Assembly (NCBI GenBank): GCA_947453725.1
Contig: CANGHH010000014.1
Span: 1-64,000 of the forward strand
DNA length: 64,000 nt
Direction: 5' to 3'
From: Betaproteobacteria bacterium
GTDB taxonomy: Bacteria; Pseudomonadota; Gammaproteobacteria; Burkholderiales; Burkholderiaceae_C
Part shown: positions 35,228 to 46,104 of the stretch, piece by piece
How the letters are laid out: the number at the start of each line of letters is the position of its first letter
How positions within the stretch are numbered: position 1 is the first letter of the stretch
Made by a program: the position numbers and the translations under genes
Notes under the pieces: model-generated
The model's input: the letters and a program-made list of their open reading frames with translations, nothing else
Told to the model about the DNA's origin: nothing
Databases searched by the model: none

Positions 35228-37861
35228 ATGCAAAAAGACAATTCACCAATCATCACGAAGAGCGCTGACCTCTCTGGCCACACGCCCATGATGGCCCAGT
35301 ACCTGGCCATCAAGGCCGACTTCCCCGACACGCTCGTCTTCTACCGGATGGGCGATTTCTACGAGCTGTTCTTCGACGACGCGCGCAAGGCCAACCGGCT
35401 GCTGGACATCACGCTGACGCAGCGCGGCCAGAGCGCCGGCGAGCCGGTGGTGATGGCCGGCGTGCCGGCGCATTCGGTGGAAAGCTACCTGGCGCGGCTG
35501 ATCAAGCTGGGCGAAGCGGTGGCAGTGGCCGAACAGGTCGGCGACGTCGCCACCGCCAAGGGCCCGGTCGAACGCAAGGTGGTGCGCGTCGTCACGCCGG
35601 GCACCGTCACCGACAGCGAGCTGATGGCCGAGCGCAGCGACACCCTGCTGCTGGCGGTCTGCAGGCAGCGCGGCACGCCCCACAAGGCGCAGACCGACGG
35701 CTGCGTCTGGGGCCTGGCCTGGCTGGGCCTGAGCAGCGGCAGCCTGGGCTTGACCGAGTGCGGCGAACGCGATCTGCCCAGCTGGCTGGCACGGCTCGCA
35801 CCGGCCGAGGTGCTGCACGACGGCAGCGAGCTGGCGGCCGCGGTGCTGCAAAGCAAGGCTGCGCGCACCGCGCGGCCGGCCTGGCAATTCGACACCGAAC
35901 TGGGCACGCGCAAGCTGTGCGCGCAACTGCAGGTGGCCAGCCTGGCCGGCTACAACGCGCAGGACCTGCCGCTGGCGCAGGCTGCCGCGGCCGCGCTGCT
36001 GAGCTATGCCGAACACACCCAGGGCCAGGCGCTGGCCCACGTGCGCAGCCTGACGGTGGAACGCGGCGGCGAGCTGCTGGACCTGCCGCCGGCCACCCAC
36101 CGCAACCTGGAACTGGTGCAGACCCTGCGCGGCGAGGACTGCCCGACGCTGCTCAGCCTGCTCGACAGCTGCCGCACCGGCATGGGCAGCCGCCGCCTGC
36201 GGCACTGGCTGACCCACCCGGCGCGCGAACGTGGCGCGGCCGCCGAACGCCACGAGGCCATCGCCCAACTGGTGGCGCAAGGCTTCCAGCCGCTGCGCGA
36301 GGCGCTGCGTGGCGTCAGCGACGTCGAACGCATCGCCTCGCGGGTGGCCCTGCGCCAGGTGCGGCCGCGCGAACTGGCCGGCCTGCGGCTGACGCTGGCC
36401 GGGCTGCCCGCGCTGGCCGCCGCGGCACCCCGCGGCGCGCAGCTGCTGGACAGTCTGCAGCGCCCGCTGCAGCCCGACGGCTTGCTGGCCGAGGTGCTGA
36501 GCGCCATCGCCGCCGAGCCGGCCGTGCTGCTGCGCGACGGCGGCGTCATCGCCGAGGGCGTCGATGCCGACCTCGACGAGCTGCGCGGCATCAACCAGAA
36601 CTGCGACGCCTTCCTGCTCGACCTGGAAGCCCGCGAACGCATGCGCACCGGCATCGCCAACCTGCGCGTGCAGTTCAACAAGGTGCACGGCTTCTACATC
36701 GAGGTCACCGCTTCGGGCCTGGACAAGGTGCCCGCCGACTACCAACGCCGGCAGACGCTGAAGAATGCCGAGCGTTACATCACGCCCGAGCTGAAGTCCT
36801 TCGAGGACAAGGCGCTGTCGGCGCAGGAACGGGCCCTGGCGCGCGAGAAATTCCTGTACGAGCAAGTGCTCGACGGCCTGCAGCAGCACCTGGCCGCGCT
36901 GCAGGCGCTGGCCCGCGCCCTGTCGACGCTGGACGCGCTGGCCGCGCTGGCCGAACGCGCCAGCACGCTCAGCTGGTGCCGGCCCGAATTCGTGCCCTAC
37001 CCCTGCATCGAGATCGAGGCCGGCCGACACCCGGTGGTCGAAGCGCGGCTGGCCGAAACCGGCGCCGGCAACTTCATCCCCAACCACTGCCGGCTCGACG
37101 CCAAGACACGCCTGCTGGTCATCACCGGCCCGAACATGGGCGGCAAGAGCACCTTCATGCGACAGGTCGCGCTGATCGTGCTGCTGGCCGCGATGGGCAG
37201 CTACGTGCCGGCGAGCGCCTGCCGGCTGGGGCCGATCGACGCCATCCACACCCGCATCGGCGCGGCCGACGACCTGGCCAACGCGCAGTCCACCTTCATG
37301 CTGGAGATGACCGAGGGCGCGGCCATCGTGCACGGCGCGACCGAGCACAGCCTGGTGCTGATGGACGAGATCGGCCGCGGCACCAGCACCTTCGACGGCC
37401 TGGCGCTGGCCGGCGCCATCGCCAGCCACCTGCACGACAGGAACCGCAGCTTCACGCTGTTCGCGACCCACTACTTCGAGCTGACCGAGTTCCCGGCGCG
37501 GCACAGCGCGGCGGTGAATGTGCACGTCGGCGCGGTGGAAAGCGGCCACGACATCGTCTTTCTGCACCAGATCGAACCCGGCCCGGCCAGCCGCAGCTAC
37601 GGCGTGCAGGTGGCGCGGCTGGCCGGCATGCCGGCTTCCGTGGTGCGCCAGGCGCGCGCCACGCTGGAAGCGCTGGAAGCCAAGGCCCAGAGTGGGCAGG
37701 CGCAAGTCGACCTTTTTGCGCCACCACCGGCCGCCGCCGTCGCCGAGACTTCGGCCGTGGAGCGCGCGCTGGCGGCCATCGACCCTGATAGCCTCACGCC
37801 CCGCGAGGCGCTGGACGCGCTCTACCGCCTGAAACAGACCCAGATCGAAAGCAAACCATGA
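35228..37861 (+). CDS. mutS: DNA mismatch repair protein MutS
   Basis: [29 protein letters not shown] Walker [21 protein letters not shown]. Confidence 0.97.
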   Translation: MQKDNSPIITKSADLSGHTPMMAQYLAIKADFPDTLVFYRMGDFYELFFDDARKANRLLDITLTQRGQSAGEPVVMAGVPAHSVESYLARLIKLGEAVAVAEQVGDVATAKGPVERKVVRVVTPGTVTDSELMAERSDTLLLAVCRQRGTPHKAQTDGCVWGLAWLGLSSGSLGLTECGERDLPSWLARLAPAEVLHDGSELAAAVLQSKAARTARPAWQFDTELGTRKLCAQLQVASLAGYNAQDLPLAQAAAAALLSYAEHTQGQALAHVRSLTVERGGELLDLPPATHRNLELVQTLRGEDCPTLLSLLDSCRTGMGSRRLRHWLTHPARERGAAAERHEAIAQLVAQGFQPLREALRGVSDVERIASRVALRQVRPRELAGLRLTLAGLPALAAAAPRGAQLLDSLQRPLQPDGLLAEVLSAIAAEPAVLLRDGGVIAEGVDADLDELRGINQNCDAFLLDLEARERMRTGIANLRVQFNKVHGFYIEVTASGLDKVPADYQRRQTLKNAERYITPELKSFEDKALSAQERALAREKFLYEQVLDGLQQHLAALQALARALSTLDALAALAERASTLSWCRPEFVPYPCIEIEAGRHPVVEARLAETGAGNFIPNHCRLDAKTRLLVITGPNMGGKSTFMRQVALIVLLAAMGSYVPASACRLGPIDAIHTRIGAADDLANAQSTFMLEMTEGAAIVHGATEHSLVLMDEIGRGTSTFDGLALAGAIASHLHDRNRSFTLFATHYFELTEFPARHSAAVNVHVGAVESGHDIVFLHQIEPGPASRSYGVQVARLAGMPASVVRQARATLEALEAKAQSGQAQVDLFAPPPAAAVAETSAVERALAAIDPDSLTPREALDALYRLKQTQIESKP

Positions 37862-38682
37862 CCTACTGCGTCGGCATTCGCCTCAACGCCGGCCTCGTCT
37901 TCCTGTCGGACAGCCGTACCAACGCCGGCCTGGACGCGATCAGCACCTTCCGCAAGATGATGGTCTACGAGAAGGCCGGCGACCGCTTCATGGTCATGCT
38001 GTCGGCCGGCAACCTCAGCATCAGCCAGAGCGTGCGCGAATTGCTGCAGGTCGAAAAGCTCGACAACGGCACCGAGGAAGGCCTGACCATCTGGAACGCC
38101 ACCAGCATGTTCGACGCCACCCGCGTGCTGGGTGCGGCCGTGCGCCGGGTCTGGGAGCAGGACGGCCCGGCGCTGAAGAAGACCGGCGTCGACTTCAACG
38201 CCAGCATGATCTTCGGCGGCCAGATCAAGGGCGAGGCCATGCGCCTGTTCCTGGTCTACAGCGCCGGCAACTTCATCGAAGCGACGCGCGAGACCTGCTT
38301 CTTCCAGGTCGGCGAGAGCAAGTACGGCAAGCCCATCCTGGACCGTGTGCTGACGCCCACGACGCCGCTGGACGAGGCCGCCAAGTGCGCGCTGGTGTCG
38401 ATGGACAGCACGCTGAAGTCGAACCTCAGCGTAGGCCTGCCGCTGGACCTGCTGGTCTACCGCGAAGGCGCGCTGGCCTGCAACCAGATCGTCTGCATCG
38501 ACGAGCAGAACCCCTATTTCAAGATGATCCACAACACCTGGGGCCAGCGCCTGCGCGAAGTCTTCGAAGGCATCGACGAACCGCGCTGGGACGGCAGCGC
38601 CAGCGACCACCCGCTGATGAGCCCGCTGCAGCGCTACGAGCCGATGCGCAAGATCACGGCGCCGGGCGAGCGCATCGTCTGA
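37858..38682 (+). CDS. Proteasome-type protease, Anbu/betaproteobacterial proteasome homologue (BPH)
   Basis: [34 protein letters not shown], processing-type Thr after Met; overlaps the mutS stop (ATGA). Confidence 0.85.
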   Translation: MTYCVGIRLNAGLVFLSDSRTNAGLDAISTFRKMMVYEKAGDRFMVMLSAGNLSISQSVRELLQVEKLDNGTEEGLTIWNATSMFDATRVLGAAVRRVWEQDGPALKKTGVDFNASMIFGGQIKGEAMRLFLVYSAGNFIEATRETCFFQVGESKYGKPILDRVLTPTTPLDEAAKCALVSMDSTLKSNLSVGLPLDLLVYREGALACNQIVCIDEQNPYFKMIHNTWGQRLREVFEGIDEPRWDGSASDHPLMSPLQRYEPMRKITAPGERIV

Positions 38683-38767
38683 GGCCGTCGGCGCCGAGCC
38701 GCTCAAGGCACCGACGTTCAGGTCGATATCCCTGAGACCAGCCGGGAAGACCTGGCGAGGGGATTCG

Positions 38768-40708
38768 ATGCGTCCAAACCAAGGCCTCAGCCTGGCTCGA
38801 AAATTCAGCTTGATCGGCGCGCTCGCCGTCGGCGTCGTCGCCTTGCCGACCGGCTTGTACATCCGGCAGGCCCTGGGCGACATCCAGCTGGCGCGCAAGG
38901 AAGTGGCCGGCATGGTGCCGGCGATGGGCCTGCAAAAGGTCGTGCAGGCGGTGCAGCAGCACCGCGGCCTGGCTGCCGGCATGCTCGGCGGCAACGCCAC
39001 CCTGGCGGCCAAGCTCCCCGGCCAGCGCGAGGCGGTGGCCCGGGCCATCGCCAGCCTGGACGCCGAGTTCAAGCAGGCCGGCTTCGCCGATGCCAAGCTG
39101 CGCGCCAGCTGGCAGCAGCGCCAGCAGCGGTGGAACGAACTGCAGCAGGCGGTGTCGGACCGCAAGCTGACGCAGGCCGAAAGCATGACCCAGCACACTG
39201 CCTACGTCGCGGAACTGATGGTCCTGCTGGACGACGTGCTGGAGGGCTCGGGCCTGTCGCTGGATCCCGGCGTGGACACCTCGCCGCTGCTCCACGCGAC
39301 GGGCTCGGTGGCGCCCCGCTTGACCGAAAAGCTGGGTCTGCTGCGCGGCCGTGGCACGGGCTTCCTGGCGACCGGATCGCTACCGCCCGAGGCCCGGGCT
39401 GCACTGGCCGGCCTGCACCTGCAAGCCGAAGAACACTTCGCCGACCTGAACCGCAACCTGGCCAGGGCCGGGGCCTCGAACCCCCAGCTGCAGGCGATCC
39501 TGGGCGGCAAGGGCGACGCGCTGCGCCTGCAGATCGAGCAGTCGCTGGCCTTGGCCAACAGCGAGATCCTCAAGGCGCCCGCGTTGACGCTGAAAGCCGA
39601 CGCCTATTTCGACAACCTGACGGCCACCATCAACGCGGCCTACGAATTCAACGGCATGGCCATGGCAGCGCTGAGCGGAGCCCTGCAGGCGCGCGCCGAC
39701 CAGGTCGCGCGCAGCGCGGCGGTGGTGCTCGGCCTGCTGCTGCTGCTGATCGGCGCGGGTGCCGGGCTGGGTTTGGCCTTCGTGCGCGGCATCCTGCGCG
39801 AACTGGGCGGCGAACCGCGGGCGGCCACCGCCCTGGTGGCGGCGTTTGCGCGCGGCGACCTGAGCACGCCGGTGACCCTGCGCCCGGGCGACCAGCACAG
39901 CCTGATGGCGCAATTGCGCGCCACCCAGGCCAGCCTGTCGCAACTGGTGGGCGGGGTTCGGCTGAACGCCGACGGTGTGGCCACCGCCAGCAGCCAGATC
40001 GCATCGGGCAATCTCGACCTCAGCCAGCGCACCGAACAGCAGGCCTCTTCGCTGCAGGAAACAGCATCGACGATGGCCGAACTGAGCGGCGCCGTCCGGC
40101 AAAACGCCGACAGCGCCCAGCAGGCCAACCAGCTGGCGGCGCAGGCCAGCACGGTGGCCGTGCAGGGCGGTGTCGAGGTGGCCCAGGTGGTGGACACCAT
40201 GAAGCGCATCAACGACAGCAGCCAGCGCATCGCCGACATCATCGGCGTCATCGACGGCATTGCATTCCAGACCAACATCCTGGCCCTGAACGCGGCCGTC
40301 GAGGCGGCCCGTGCGGGTGAGCAAGGGCGCGGCTTTGCGGTGGTCGCCACCGAGGTGCGCAGCCTGGCGCAGCGCAGTGCGGCAGCCGCGCGGGAGATCA
40401 AGTCCCTGATCTCGGCCAGCGTGGACTGCGTGGCGCAAGGCGGCGTGCTGGTCAACCGCGCGGGCGCCACGATGCACGACGTGGTCGGCGCCATCCAGCG
40501 CGTCAGCGAGATCATGGCCGAGATCACGGCCGCCAGCAGCGCGCAGAACGCGGGCGTGACCCAGGTCGGCGAAGCCGTGGCCGTGATGGACCGTGCCACC
40601 CAGCAGAACGCGGCGCTGGTCGAGGAAAGCGCCGCCGCTGCCGAGAGCCTGAAGACCCAGGCCGAGCAGCTGGTGCAGTCCGTGGCGGTGTTCAAGCTGG
40701 CGCACTGA
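38768..40708 (+). CDS. Methyl-accepting chemotaxis protein
   Basis: HAMP-like region then [44 protein letters not shown] signalling hairpin. Confidence 0.95.
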   Translation: MRPNQGLSLARKFSLIGALAVGVVALPTGLYIRQALGDIQLARKEVAGMVPAMGLQKVVQAVQQHRGLAAGMLGGNATLAAKLPGQREAVARAIASLDAEFKQAGFADAKLRASWQQRQQRWNELQQAVSDRKLTQAESMTQHTAYVAELMVLLDDVLEGSGLSLDPGVDTSPLLHATGSVAPRLTEKLGLLRGRGTGFLATGSLPPEARAALAGLHLQAEEHFADLNRNLARAGASNPQLQAILGGKGDALRLQIEQSLALANSEILKAPALTLKADAYFDNLTATINAAYEFNGMAMAALSGALQARADQVARSAAVVLGLLLLLIGAGAGLGLAFVRGILRELGGEPRAATALVAAFARGDLSTPVTLRPGDQHSLMAQLRATQASLSQLVGGVRLNADGVATASSQIASGNLDLSQRTEQQASSLQETASTMAELSGAVRQNADSAQQANQLAAQASTVAVQGGVEVAQVVDTMKRINDSSQRIADIIGVIDGIAFQTNILALNAAVEAARAGEQGRGFAVVATEVRSLAQRSAAAAREIKSLISASVDCVAQGGVLVNRAGATMHDVVGAIQRVSEIMAEITAASSAQNAGVTQVGEAVAVMDRATQQNAALVEESAAAAESLKTQAEQLVQSVAVFKLAH

Positions 40709-40758
40709 ATGCAGCGGCAACGCGCAGCGGGCAAACTGCAGCCTTTGCACCGCGCACC

Positions 40759-41619
40759 TTGATGTCCCCTGCCCCTGCTTCGCACGCTGCTTCGCCCCCC
40801 GCTTCGCCGCCGTCCCCGCGGCCCGTCATCGCCTTCAGCCACGCCAATGGCTTCCCGGCCGGCGTCTACCGCAGCCTGTTCGAGACCTGGCGCGCTGCCG
40901 GCTACCGCGTCATCGCGGTCGAACGCTACGGCCACGACCCGGCCTACCCGGTGACCAGCAACTGGCCGCGACTGCGCGACCAACTGATCGACCTGGTGCG
41001 CCGCGAGAGCCCGGGCCAGGCCGTGCACCTGGTCGGCCATTCGCTGGGCGGCTACCTCAGCCTGCTGGCGGCCTGCAAGCGGCCCGAGCTGGCGCGCAGC
41101 CTGGTGCTGATCGACTCGCCGGTGCTGGCCGGCTGGAAGGCCCACAGCGTGCAGGTGATGAAGGTCGGCGGGCTGATCCGCCGCTTCTCGCCGGGGCGGG
41201 TGTCGGTGAAGCGGCGCTGGCAGTGGCCGTCGGCCGACGCTGCCCACGCCCACTTCGCGGCCAAGCACGCCTTCGCGCGCTGGGAACCCGAAGTCCTGCG
41301 CGACTACATCGCCGCCGGCACCGAGCCCGACCCCGAAGCGGCCGACCCGCTGGCCGTGCGCCTGGCCTTTCACCGCGATGTCGAGACGCGCATCTACAAC
41401 ACGCTTTGCCACAACCTGGGCCGCGTGCTGCAGCGCCACCCGCCGCAGTGCCCGGTCACCTACCTGGGCGGCACGCGCTCGCACGAAGGCAGCCAGGTCG
41501 GCCTGGCGGCGACGCGCGCGCTGGTCCAGCAGCGCCTGCAGTGGGTCGAGGGTTCGCACCTGTTCCCGATGGAACGGCCGGCCGAGACGGCCGCGGCGGT
41601 GCTGGCCGCCTTGCGCTGA
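40759..41619 (+). CDS. Alpha/beta hydrolase
   Basis: FSHANGFPAGVYR, VGHSLGGYLSLLAA nucleophile elbow. Confidence 0.85.
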   Translation: MMSPAPASHAASPPASPPSPRPVIAFSHANGFPAGVYRSLFETWRAAGYRVIAVERYGHDPAYPVTSNWPRLRDQLIDLVRRESPGQAVHLVGHSLGGYLSLLAACKRPELARSLVLIDSPVLAGWKAHSVQVMKVGGLIRRFSPGRVSVKRRWQWPSADAAHAHFAAKHAFARWEPEVLRDYIAAGTEPDPEAADPLAVRLAFHRDVETRIYNTLCHNLGRVLQRHPPQCPVTYLGGTRSHEGSQVGLAATRALVQQRLQWVEGSHLFPMERPAETAAAVLAALR

Positions 41620-41722
41620 CCCGGCAGGCCACAGGCAGCCGCCAGGCAGCCGCCCGCCGGCACAATCAGCGCGGCGCCAGCCCGACAGCGGCGGCCCCGA
41701 CAACCACCCGGAGTGAGCAACG

Positions 41723-43129
41723 ATGAAGACGATTTGGCTGGCCGCCTGCGGCCTGGCACTGGGCAGCGCCCTGCCCCCCACCCAAGCCCAGACCAGCCCC
41801 GCCGACCAGCGGCTGCGCAGCATCTACCAGGAACTGGTCGAGATCAACACCACCGATTCGGTCGGCGACTGCACGGCCGCGGCCAGGGCCATGGGCGCGC
41901 GGCTGAAGGCCGGCGGCTACAGCGACGACGAGATGCAGATCCTGATGCCGCCCGGCGCGCCGAAGAAGGGCAACCTCGTGGCCCGGCTGAAGGGCACCGG
42001 CGCGATGAAACCGCTGCTGCTGCTGGCCCACGTCGACGCGGTCGAAGCCAAGCGCGAAGACTGGGAACGCGACCCCTTCAAGCTGGTCGAGGAAGGCGGC
42101 TTCTTCTACGCCCGTGCCAGTTCTGACGACAAGGCCATGGCGGCCATTTACGTGTCGAACATGATCCGCTTCAAGCAGGACCAGCTGCGTCCGGCGCGCG
42201 ACCTGATCCTGGCCCTGACTTGCGATGAAGAACTGGGCATGGTGCCGACCAATGGCGCGGCCTTCCTGCTGAAGAACCACCGCCCGCTGATCGACGCCGA
42301 ACTGGCGCTGAACGAGGGCGGCGGCGGCTCGATGGACAAGGACGGCAAGCCGGTGATGCACGGCATCCAGGCCGGCGAGAAGATCTACCAGAGCTTCCAG
42401 CTCGAGGTGACGAACAAGGGCGGCCACAGTTCGGTGCCGGTGCCCGACAACGCCATCTACCACCTGGCCGGAGGCCTGGCGCGGCTGGGCCAGTTCAGCT
42501 TCCCCTTCAAGCTGTCGGCCACCACCCGCGGCTACTTCGAACGCCGCGCCACGGTCGAGCCGCCGGCCGTCGCCGCCGACATGCGCGCGATCCTGAAAGA
42601 CCCGCCCGACAGCGAAGCCCTGGCCCGCCTGTACACGCTGAGCGCCTTCAACAACTCCAGCGTGCGCACCACCTGCGTGGCCACGATGCTGGACGGCGGC
42701 CACGCCGCCAACGCCCTGCCGCAGCGCGCCAAGGCGGTGGTCAACTGCCGCATCCTGCCCGGCGAGAAGGTGGCCGATGTGCAGGCCACGCTGGTGCGCG
42801 TGGTGGCCGACGCGCAGATCAAGGTCACGCTGATCGGCAGCGATGTCGAATCCCCGGTGCCGCCGCTGACGCCCTCGCTGATGAAGGCCATCGAAGGCGT
42901 GAGCGCCGAGATGTGGCCCGGCGTGCCCGTGGTGCCCACCATGGCCGCCGGCGCCACCGACGGCCGCTTCCTGAGCAACGCCGGCATCTGGACCTATGGC
43001 GTCACCGGCCTGTTCAGCTTCCCCGGCGGCAGCAACGCCCACGGCCTGAATGAACGCCTGCCGGTGAAGTCGCTCTACGAAGGCCACGAGTTCAACCACC
43101 GGCTGATCCAGCGCCTGGCGCTGCCTTGA
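41723..43129 (+). CDS. M20 family metallopeptidase, exported
   Basis: LLLLAHVDAVEAKREDWERDPFKL, CDEELG, signal peptide; C-terminal GSNAHGLNERL. Confidence 0.9.
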   Translation: MKTIWLAACGLALGSALPPTQAQTSPADQRLRSIYQELVEINTTDSVGDCTAAARAMGARLKAGGYSDDEMQILMPPGAPKKGNLVARLKGTGAMKPLLLLAHVDAVEAKREDWERDPFKLVEEGGFFYARASSDDKAMAAIYVSNMIRFKQDQLRPARDLILALTCDEELGMVPTNGAAFLLKNHRPLIDAELALNEGGGGSMDKDGKPVMHGIQAGEKIYQSFQLEVTNKGGHSSVPVPDNAIYHLAGGLARLGQFSFPFKLSATTRGYFERRATVEPPAVAADMRAILKDPPDSEALARLYTLSAFNNSSVRTTCVATMLDGGHAANALPQRAKAVVNCRILPGEKVADVQATLVRVVADAQIKVTLIGSDVESPVPPLTPSLMKAIEGVSAEMWPGVPVVPTMAAGATDGRFLSNAGIWTYGVTGLFSFPGGSNAHGLNERLPVKSLYEGHEFNHRLIQRLALP

Positions 43130-43137
43130 CGCCGGGC

Positions 43138-43159
43138 GCCGCAGCAGGCCGGCTGCGGC
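43138..43159. terminator. Hairpin between convergent genes (GCCGCAGC-AGGCCG-GCTGCGGC)
   Basis: Perfect 8-bp arms, 6-nt loop; between the 43129 and 43160 stops. Confidence 0.5.
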
Positions 43160-44113
43160 CTACTCGAAGCGACCCAGCCGCACCGCCGTGCCGCCGGCCT
43201 TGAGGTTCTTCACGCCGGGCATCACCAGCACCGTCTGGTCGCAGGGCGCGACCCAGACCTGGTCGCCGTCCTGGGCGATCGGCGTGCCGGCCTTCTCGAC
43301 CACGCCGAAAGCCACCGGCGGCACCAGGAAGCGGAAGGCGCTGCTGCGCGCCACCACGGCTTCGGTGACGCGCACCAGGCGCTGGACGGCCGGCAGCGGC
43401 AGCCGCGCGTGGGCCTGGACCCAGGCCGCATCGGCCAGACCGGTCAGGCCGAGGAAGCGCACCAGGCAGGAGAGGGCCACCTCGGCGGCGGCCTTCTCCC
43501 AGTGCTGGCCGCATTCGATGAGCAGCGCCTTCTTCGCCGAGGCCGGGTCGCCGAAGCCGCCGCGCTCGACCATGCGCAGACCGGCCGGGTGGCCGGTGTC
43601 GATCAGCAGGTCAGCGGGCAGGCCCAGTTCACGGGCGTAGGCGGCGTTCTTGTCGACCGTGCCGCAGACCATCAGCGGGCGGCTCGGCTCGCTCATGCTG
43701 TGGATGTCGAGCAGCAGGTCGGCCGCGTCGACATAGGGCCGCAGTTCGCGCGCCCGCCGCAGTTCGACGGAGTCCCGCGGGCCCTGCAGTTCGGCCTCGG
43801 CCCAGACGCGGTTGAAGTCCTCGTCGACGCAGCGCGACGCAAAGGGGTTGGCCGGGTCGAAGCGGGCGTAGGCGGCGACATTGCCGAAAACCAGCGTCAG
43901 GCGGCCGCAAGCCGGCTGGAAACCCGACTTGAACAGCCAGTCCAATGCGATGGCGCCGCAGATTTCGTTGCCGTGGGTCAGGGCCTGGACCATCACGTTC
44001 GGGCCGGGGCGGCCCGAACTCAGCACGTGAACGAAATCGACGCCGGTGTTGCCGGTCCGGTAAGGGCTGATGTCGGGGGCTTGCAGTTCGATCGGGTAGG
44101 CGTTTTCGCTCAT
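43160..44113 (-). CDS. Succinylglutamate desuccinylase/aspartoacylase family protein
   Basis: VQALTHGNEICGAIALDWLF, DEDFNRVW, LLDIHSMSEPSRPL. Confidence 0.88.
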   Translation of the reverse strand: MSENAYPIELQAPDISPYRTGNTGVDFVHVLSSGRPGPNVMVQALTHGNEICGAIALDWLFKSGFQPACGRLTLVFGNVAAYARFDPANPFASRCVDEDFNRVWAEAELQGPRDSVELRRARELRPYVDAADLLLDIHSMSEPSRPLMVCGTVDKNAAYARELGLPADLLIDTGHPAGLRMVERGGFGDPASAKKALLIECGQHWEKAAAEVALSCLVRFLGLTGLADAAWVQAHARLPLPAVQRLVRVTEAVVARSSAFRFLVPPVAFGVVEKAGTPIAQDGDQVWVAPCDQTVLVMPGVKNLKAGGTAVRLGRFE

Positions 44114-44310
44114 GGGACTGGGGGCCGTGGTTGGGATGGCGTCGGCACGGGCCTTGCTGGCCCCCACCACGCAGGGTGTGCCAGTATCACCGGGCTGTTG
44201 CGGGCTGGTGCGGGGGGCGGCGGCCGGGAGAGCCGGTAGCATCGCGGCACGCCGCAGGCTCCGACTGCAGAACAGCTGGCCATCGGGCCGGCGCGACAAG
44301 GTGGAATGCC

Positions 44311-46104
44311 ATGCAAGAAAACGAATTGCGCCAGTTGATCGAACAAGTCCGCAGCGGGGCACTGCCGCGCCGCGGCTTCATGCAGCAGATGGTCGGTCTG
44401 GGCCTGAGCGCGCCGATGGCCGGCATGCTGCTGATGCACGCCGGCGTCGCCCGATCACAAGCCAGCGGGCCGGCCTACAAGCCGACCCAGCGCGGCGGCG
44501 GCGGCGCCTTGAAGACGCTGTGGTGGCAGGGTCCGACGCTGCTGAACCCGCATTTCGCCAGCGGCACCAAGGACCAGGAAGGCTGCCGCGTGTTCTACGA
44601 GCCGCTGGCCGGCTGGGACGCCGACGGCAACCTGGTGCCGATCCTGGCCGCCGAAGTGCCCAGCCGCCAGAACGGCGGCCTGGCCGCCGACGGCAAGAGC
44701 GTGATCTGGAAACTGAAGAAGGGCGTCACCTGGCACGACGGCCAGCCCTTCACCGCCGACGACTGCCTGTTCAACGCGCAGTACGCCACCGACCCCGGCA
44801 CGGCCGCCGTGTCCATCGGCCTGTACAAGGACTGCAAGGTCGAGAAGATCGACAGCCACACCATCAAGGTGCTGTTTGCCAGGCCCACCCCCTTCTGGGC
44901 CCAGGCCTTCGTCGGCACCTTCGGCCAGCAGATACCCAGACACCTGTTCAAGGACTACCTGGGCGCGAAGTCGCGTGATGCGCCGGCCAACCTGAAGCCG
45001 GTCGGCACCGGCCCCTACAAGTTCGCCGAATTCAAGCCGGGCGACATGGTCAAGGGCGTGATCAACACCCAGTACCACGTCGCCAACCAGCCCCATTTCG
45101 ACAGCATCGAGATGAAGGGCGGCGGTGACGCCGTCAGCGCCGCGCGTGCCGTGCTGCAGACCGGCGAATTCGATTACGCCTGGAACCTGCAGGTCGAAGA
45201 CGAGGTGCTCAAGCGCCTGGAGAACGGCGGCAAGGGCCGTGCCGTCATCGTGCCCGGCGGCGACATCGAATTCATCGTGCTGAATTACGCCGACCCGAAC
45301 ACCGAAGTCGACGGCGAACGTGCCAACCCGAAGACGCGCCACCCGATCTGGTCGGAAGAGCCGGTGCGCCGTGCGATGGCGCTGCTGGTCGACCGGCAGG
45401 GGATCCAGGAATTCATCTATGGCCGCTCGGGCGTGGCCACCCCCAACTTCCTGAACAACCCGCCGCGCTACCGCAGCAACAACCTGAAGTTCGAATTCAA
45501 TGTCGACAAGGCCATCGCGCTGCTGGAAGGCGCGGGCTGGAAGAAAGGCCCGGACGGCGTCCGGGAAAAGGGCGGCCGGAAGTTGAAGTTCGTCTACCAG
45601 ACCAGCATCAATGCGCCGCGCCAGAAGACGCAGCAGATCATCAAGCAAGCAGCGCAGAAGGCCGGCGTGCAACTGGAATTGAAGTCGGTGGTGTCCAGCG
45701 TCTATTTCTCGTCGGACGTCGCCAACCCCGACACCTACATCAAGTTCTACGCCGACATGGAGATGTACACCACGACGCAGACCGAGCCCGACCCGGAACG
45801 CTTCATGGACCAGTACGTCAGCAGTGAACTGGCCAGCAAGGCCAACAAATGGGCCGGCCGCAACATCAGCCGCTGGCGCAACGACGAATACGACAAGGTC
45901 TACAAGCAGGTCGAGGTCGAGCTCGACCCGGTCAAGCGCGCCGCGCTGATCATCAAGCTCAACGACCTGGTCTGCAGCGACGGCTACATCATTCCCATCG
46001 TCAACCGCCCGCGCGTCTCGGGCGTGGCCAACAAGCTCGTGGCGCCGCTGTCGGGCTGGGACAACATCCACTGGGCGCTGGGCGCCTGGTACCGGGACGT
46101 CTGA
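44311..46104 (+). CDS. Peptide-type ABC transporter substrate-binding protein 1
   Basis: LPRRGFMQQM Tat-like signal; KGVTWHDGQPFTADD, PVGTGPYKF. Confidence 0.92.
   Translation: MQENELRQLIEQVRSGALPRRGFMQQMVGLGLSAPMAGMLLMHAGVARSQASGPAYKPTQRGGGGALKTLWWQGPTLLNPHFASGTKDQEGCRVFYEPLAGWDADGNLVPILAAEVPSRQNGGLAADGKSVIWKLKKGVTWHDGQPFTADDCLFNAQYATDPGTAAVSIGLYKDCKVEKIDSHTIKVLFARPTPFWAQAFVGTFGQQIPRHLFKDYLGAKSRDAPANLKPVGTGPYKFAEFKPGDMVKGVINTQYHVANQPHFDSIEMKGGGDAVSAARAVLQTGEFDYAWNLQVEDEVLKRLENGGKGRAVIVPGGDIEFIVLNYADPNTEVDGERANPKTRHPIWSEEPVRRAMALLVDRQGIQEFIYGRSGVATPNFLNNPPRYRSNNLKFEFNVDKAIALLEGAGWKKGPDGVREKGGRKLKFVYQTSINAPRQKTQQIIKQAAQKAGVQLELKSVVSSVYFSSDVANPDTYIKFYADMEMYTTTQTEPDPERFMDQYVSSELASKANKWAGRNISRWRNDEYDKVYKQVEVELDPVKRAALIIKLNDLVCSDGYIIPIVNRPRVSGVANKLVAPLSGWDNIHWALGAWYRDV

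Noticed and set aside
35119-35331. 70-aa minus-strand ORF at the mutS 5' end
   Set aside because: Antisense to the mutS start and leader; no motif.
35243-37705. 820-aa minus-strand ORF opposite mutS
   Set aside because: Antisense shadow of a strongly conserved gene; no recognisable domain.
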